Positions 60,894 through 64,000 of a stretch of 64,000 nt of DNA are shown one piece after another. A program made the position numbers and the translations under genes. Origin of the DNA: Variovorax sp. OK212 (lineage in GTDB: Bacteria > Pseudomonadota > Gammaproteobacteria > Burkholderiales > Burkholderiaceae_C); the NCBI RefSeq assembly GCF_900112425.1, contig NZ_FOLP01000022.1, forward strand, positions 1-64,000, in the 5' to 3' direction. The stretch's first letter is position 1. Each line of letters starts with the position of its first letter. The notes under the pieces are model-generated. The model saw only the letters and a list, made by a program, of their open reading frames with translations. It made no database searches and was not told the DNA's origin.

Positions 60894-62483
60894 TCACTTC
60901 ACACGCGGCCGGAAGCTGAACGCATAAGTCCGCTCGTCAGTCCGGGGCAGGTAGACGAGTCCTTTTTGCATAGCCCAGGTCGTAAACTGTTGGTGGATCG
61001 GAATGAGTCCGCCATCGTTTATGGCCAACGCGGTCGCGTCCTGAAGCAGTTTCAGGCGAGCCGTGTCGTCCACCGTAGCCAGCGCCTTTTCCAGCTGCGC
61101 GGTCATTTCCTGGTTGCAGTAGTTGCTCCAGTTTTGAGTTCCGAAACCCTTTTTGGAGTCTTCGCATGCCAGCAATGCCCTCAGCGGCGAACTGGCCTCG
61201 ATCGGCCCCCATCCGAGCAGTCCGATGGAGAACTCTTTCCTTGCGCCCTTACCGGCGTATGCCGCCATGGGCATGGCCTCGACCTTGCTTGCGATGCCGA
61301 TGCGAGCAAGATTCTGGGCGATAGTCTGCGTGATCTTTTCGTCGTTTATGTAGCGGTTGTTAGGCGTGTGCAAAGTAATCGCGAAACCGCCCGGATAGCC
61401 AGCCTTCGCCAGAAGGCTCTTGGCGCCCTCCGGATCGTAGGCAACAGGCTTGAGTTTCGGGTTGTAGCCGAACAAGGTCGGAGGCACCAGGTTGTTGGTA
61501 GGCTCGGCGAGATCTTCCATGAGGCGGCTCTTGATGCCCTCCCGGTTGATGGCCATGCTGATCGCGCGTCGAACCTGCGGATCGGTCAGCGGACTCTTGG
61601 CAAGCGGCTTGCCCTCCTTGTCGGTGACGTAGCGTGAAGCCGACCGTGCCGTATCAACGTACAGATAAATGGTGCGCGCCGAGATCTTGGAAACCAGCGT
61701 GAGGTTCGCGTTGCCTTTGACTTGTGCAAGATCTGGCGTCGGAACGTTTTCTATGGCCTGCACGTCCCCGGCGAGAAGCGCAGCCATGCGCGCGCCGTTG
61801 TTCGGAATAAAGCGCAAGGTCACCCGATCCCAAGCCGGCTTCTCTCCCCAATAAGCGTCGTTTCGAACGAGTTCCACGCGGTCGTCGCGCTTGTACTGGA
61901 GGAATTTGAAAGGCCCGGTCCCGATCATCCCCTTGCCCTGGGCGAAGTCGTCCGTGCTGAGGCCCTGCGTCGCTTTCTTGGAGACAACTAGAACCGCGAC
62001 CAGATCCACTGGCATCAGCGGATACGGTACCGCCGTCTTCAATTGGATCGTATAGGCGTCGACAATTTTCTTGCCGACGATCTGCTTGGTGAAGACATCG
62101 AACTTGCCAGGGCTGTTGGTGATGGTCGCCGGCCGATCAAGCGACCAGACCACGTCATCCATCGTCAGATCAGAACCGTCATGAAACTTCACGCCCGGAC
62201 GGAGTTTGAACTCCCAGGTCATGTCATCGACCAAGCGCCAGGATTGCGCCAGACCGGGAATAACGCGGCTGTCCGCATCTAACTTGACCAGCGACTCGAA
62301 AACGTGCTCCGACACACCGACGTTCGCCGCCGCATAGTAGAAATGGGGATCCAGCGCGGTCGGCGGCGAGCTCAGAGCCACACTTAGATCTGCTGCCTGT
62401 GCTGACGTCAACGCTGAGACGCTGATGACGGCCGCCACGACCAGCGCTTGGTACCGGGCGCGCTTTGAAAGCGGTATTGACAT
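60894..62483 (-). CDS. ABC transporter substrate-binding protein, DppA/OppA type
   Basis: The 529-residue product is a cluster C (SBP_bac_5) periplasmic receptor. It has a signal peptide (ALVVAAVISVSALTSAQA), the domain opening LDPHFYYAAANVGVSEHVFE, KLRPGVKFHDGSDLTMDDVVW, and KAGYPGGFAITLHTPN near residue 350. It binds peptides, amino acid derivatives or other small polar ligands and gives specificity to the importer. The ATG at 62483 follows CAAGGAA and is preferred over 62507. It is the first gene of the importer operon. Confidence 0.93.
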   Translation of the reverse strand: MSIPLSKRARYQALVVAAVISVSALTSAQAADLSVALSSPPTALDPHFYYAAANVGVSEHVFESLVKLDADSRVIPGLAQSWRLVDDMTWEFKLRPGVKFHDGSDLTMDDVVWSLDRPATITNSPGKFDVFTKQIVGKKIVDAYTIQLKTAVPYPLMPVDLVAVLVVSKKATQGLSTDDFAQGKGMIGTGPFKFLQYKRDDRVELVRNDAYWGEKPAWDRVTLRFIPNNGARMAALLAGDVQAIENVPTPDLAQVKGNANLTLVSKISARTIYLYVDTARSASRYVTDKEGKPLAKSPLTDPQVRRAISMAINREGIKSRLMEDLAEPTNNLVPPTLFGYNPKLKPVAYDPEGAKSLLAKAGYPGGFAITLHTPNNRYINDEKITQTIAQNLARIGIASKVEAMPMAAYAGKGARKEFSIGLLGWGPIEASSPLRALLACEDSKKGFGTQNWSNYCNQEMTAQLEKALATVDDTARLKLLQDATALAINDGGLIPIHQQFTTWAMQKGLVYLPRTDERTYAFSFRPRVK

Positions 62484-62778
62484 TGCGGCATTTCCTTGAG
62501 AGGGCAATCAATGACCAAGCCGCCGCCTTTGATGAGGCATCCCGGCAAGGAGAAACAACGGGGGTTACTTCGATCGCCAGTCTAACAACTAACATATCAG
62601 TTGCATACTCAAAGATTTGTTGATTGTTTCTCTTGGTTTTGTTGAGAATGCAGTGGCGTACGCCTGACTCACGACTCTCAACCGAAAGCAGACGAACCTT
62701 CTGCTCGCGAGGCCTATATCGAAGACCCGGGCGAACGCATAGTGGCGGCGTTGTTCTTACGCCCACACAAGGAAGCCC

Positions 62779-63747
62779 GTGACCGTTCCATCGCCGATCG
62801 CCATTCATTGCCTAAGCTCGCGCCTGGTCAGCCTGCTGCTCACCGCAGCTTGTCTCCTGCCACTATCGCCAGCTCTCGCCCAAGTCAAAACCGGCTATCC
62901 CGCAGAACGCGGTTTGAAGTCGAGCGACTTCCCCCGCACAATCAGATTGGCCGATGGCGTCTATGGCTACGAAGACATCCGTGCTCCAGGCTTTACCACG
63001 GTCAGCATGTTTTTTGTTGGGACCGAAGGTGTCCTATTGGCCGACGGCCAGGAGAGTCCGCAGGCCATGAGGCGCCTGCTCGAGGCCATCGCGCGAGTGA
63101 GCGACAAACCCGTCAAGTGGTATGTGTTCGGATCCGATCACTTGGACCACACTGGAGGCAATGCGCTGCTGCCAAAAGATGCACGCTTGATCGTGCATCC
63201 GACCTCCCGCGCGCAGCTTGCAAGCGATGCAATCAATGCAAAGCCTGACGCGCTCCGGGTGTCCGTGCCCCCAACCGCCATGACCTCCAGCGAAGAAACA
63301 GTGGATATTGGTGGACGTGAGGTTCGCGTGATGTTTCTAGGACGAGCACATACTGGCGGCGACCTCGTGGTCTACGCGCCCAAGGAAAAAATTCTCTTCA
63401 TGAGTGAGGTCTATTTCAACCGGGTGTTTCCCGCTATGCGCGCCGCATTTCCGGACGAGTGGTTATCGACAATCGACAAAGCCCTCCAGATGGACGTACA
63501 GCAATTCGTTCCCGGGCATGGATTTATCGAAGCCGCTTCGCGTTCGCGTGAGCAACTGGTGGAGTTTCGCGGCGCGGTGGCCTATGTCATAGCCGAAGTG
63601 ACGCGTCTCAAGTCGCTGGGCCTCTCCATCGACGATGCCATGAAGGAGGCGAACTGGGGGCCCTACACAGACTGGATGCTCGCAGACTCACAACGTCTCG
63701 TGGCCATCAAGAGAATGTACGACCAGCTTGACGAAAGACTTCGATAA
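62779..63747 (+). CDS. metallo-beta-lactamase fold protein, secreted
   Basis: The 322-residue product starts at a GTG with AAGGAA upstream and has a Sec signal peptide (VSLLLTAACLLPLSPALAQ). The MBL core shows SDHLDH at residues 119-124 where HxHxDH is usual, so the first zinc ligand is Ser; His191 (GRAHTGGD), Glu210 in place of Asp (MSEVYF) and His247 (VPGHG) follow. It is a periplasmic hydrolase or a derivative that binds metal differently. It is divergent from the importer operon across 295 bp. Confidence 0.85.
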   Translation: MTVPSPIAIHCLSSRLVSLLLTAACLLPLSPALAQVKTGYPAERGLKSSDFPRTIRLADGVYGYEDIRAPGFTTVSMFFVGTEGVLLADGQESPQAMRRLLEAIARVSDKPVKWYVFGSDHLDHTGGNALLPKDARLIVHPTSRAQLASDAINAKPDALRVSVPPTAMTSSEETVDIGGREVRVMFLGRAHTGGDLVVYAPKEKILFMSEVYFNRVFPAMRAAFPDEWLSTIDKALQMDVQQFVPGHGFIEAASRSREQLVEFRGAVAYVIAEVTRLKSLGLSIDDAMKEANWGPYTDWMLADSQRLVAIKRMYDQLDERLR

Positions 63748-64000
63748 ACGGCATGGCCTTAGCGTCCCTGCCTTGGAAATCGTCCATCCGGCGCGGGTCA
63801 ATCGTTCAACCAATCCATCGGACCGAGACACCGCTGCGCGTGCTCATGCACCTCTCGTGCTGCCATGCGGAGCAGCACCGCGGCATCCCGAGACCCAGCC
63901 TCAACCGATGCATTGCGCTTTATGAAGTGCAGTCGATCAGAATCGACGTGACTGAGCATGGATGCCCTGCGTCAATCAGACCAGGGATCGGTCGTGCCAA
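63748..64000. other. window edge, no gene recognised
   Basis: Only short frames without family match or start signal are seen after the MBL-fold gene. The stretch may belong to the region before the next gene outside the window. Confidence 0.45.

Noticed and set aside
1..64000. CRISPR arrays, tRNA genes, rRNA genes and intact transposases
   Set aside because: Reading the sequence on both strands showed no regularly spaced direct repeats, no tRNA-like cloverleaf that I could recognise, no rRNA sequence and no transposase-like protein.

Overview
The window looks like chromosomal DNA of a beta-proteobacterium of the order Burkholderiales (Bordetella/Achromobacter/Variovorax/Cupriavidus type). 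The reasons are high GC, dense operons joined by 4-base ATGA stop/start overlaps, and above all nine genes for Bug/TctC-type periplasmic receptors within 31 kb. This amplification is typical of that order. No rRNA, tRNA, CRISPR array, prophage or intact insertion sequence was seen.

Region 1 (0.2-1.3 kb): a DUF2000 gene divergent from an Lrp/AsnC regulator. Region 2 (1.7-11.8 kb, plus strand): two related operons, each with a hydroxypyruvate-isomerase-like TIM barrel and a Bug receptor. Both are preceded by the same 34-bp promoter box, and a LysR gene sits between them. The second operon adds a ThDP decarboxylase-like enzyme, a lipocalin-like protein, a quinone-oxidoreductase-like MDR, an SDR and another Bug.

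Region 3 (12.1-31.0 kb, minus strand): a large acyl-CoA catabolic locus. It holds six Bug receptors, three CaiB/BaiF CoA-transferases, two enoyl-CoA hydratases, two MaoC-like hydratases, an acyl-CoA dehydrogenase, a fumarate-reductase-like flavoprotein, a fused family I CoA-transferase and an out-of-place GH88/GH105-like protein. A divergent MFS gene follows. Region 4 (32.4-38.1 kb, minus strand): RraA-like aldolase, D-2-hydroxyacid dehydrogenase, GlcD-like FAD oxidase, DUF1185 protein, HIBADH-like dehydrogenase and a LysR gene. Three near-identical 70-bp promoter modules (26.04, 31.06 and 37.15 kb) precede operons of regions 3 and 4 and point to one regulon, most simply under the LysR at 37.2-38.1 kb.

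Region 5 (38.1-48.7 kb): a patchwork with AraC and GST genes, decayed ParB-like and LysR fragments, and a MarR-controlled tripartite RND efflux operon followed by an MlaA homologue. Region 6 (49.0-63.7 kb, visibly lower GC): a GntR-controlled lyase of the histidine/phenylalanine ammonia-lyase family, HpcH/HpaI aldolase, PEP-mutase-like enzyme, ACS-type MFS, M81 (MlrC-like) metallopeptidase, a Dpp/Opp-type ABC importer and a metallo-beta-lactamase-fold protein. It reads as a peptide or amino-acid-derivative uptake and degradation locus whose substrate cannot be named from sequence.
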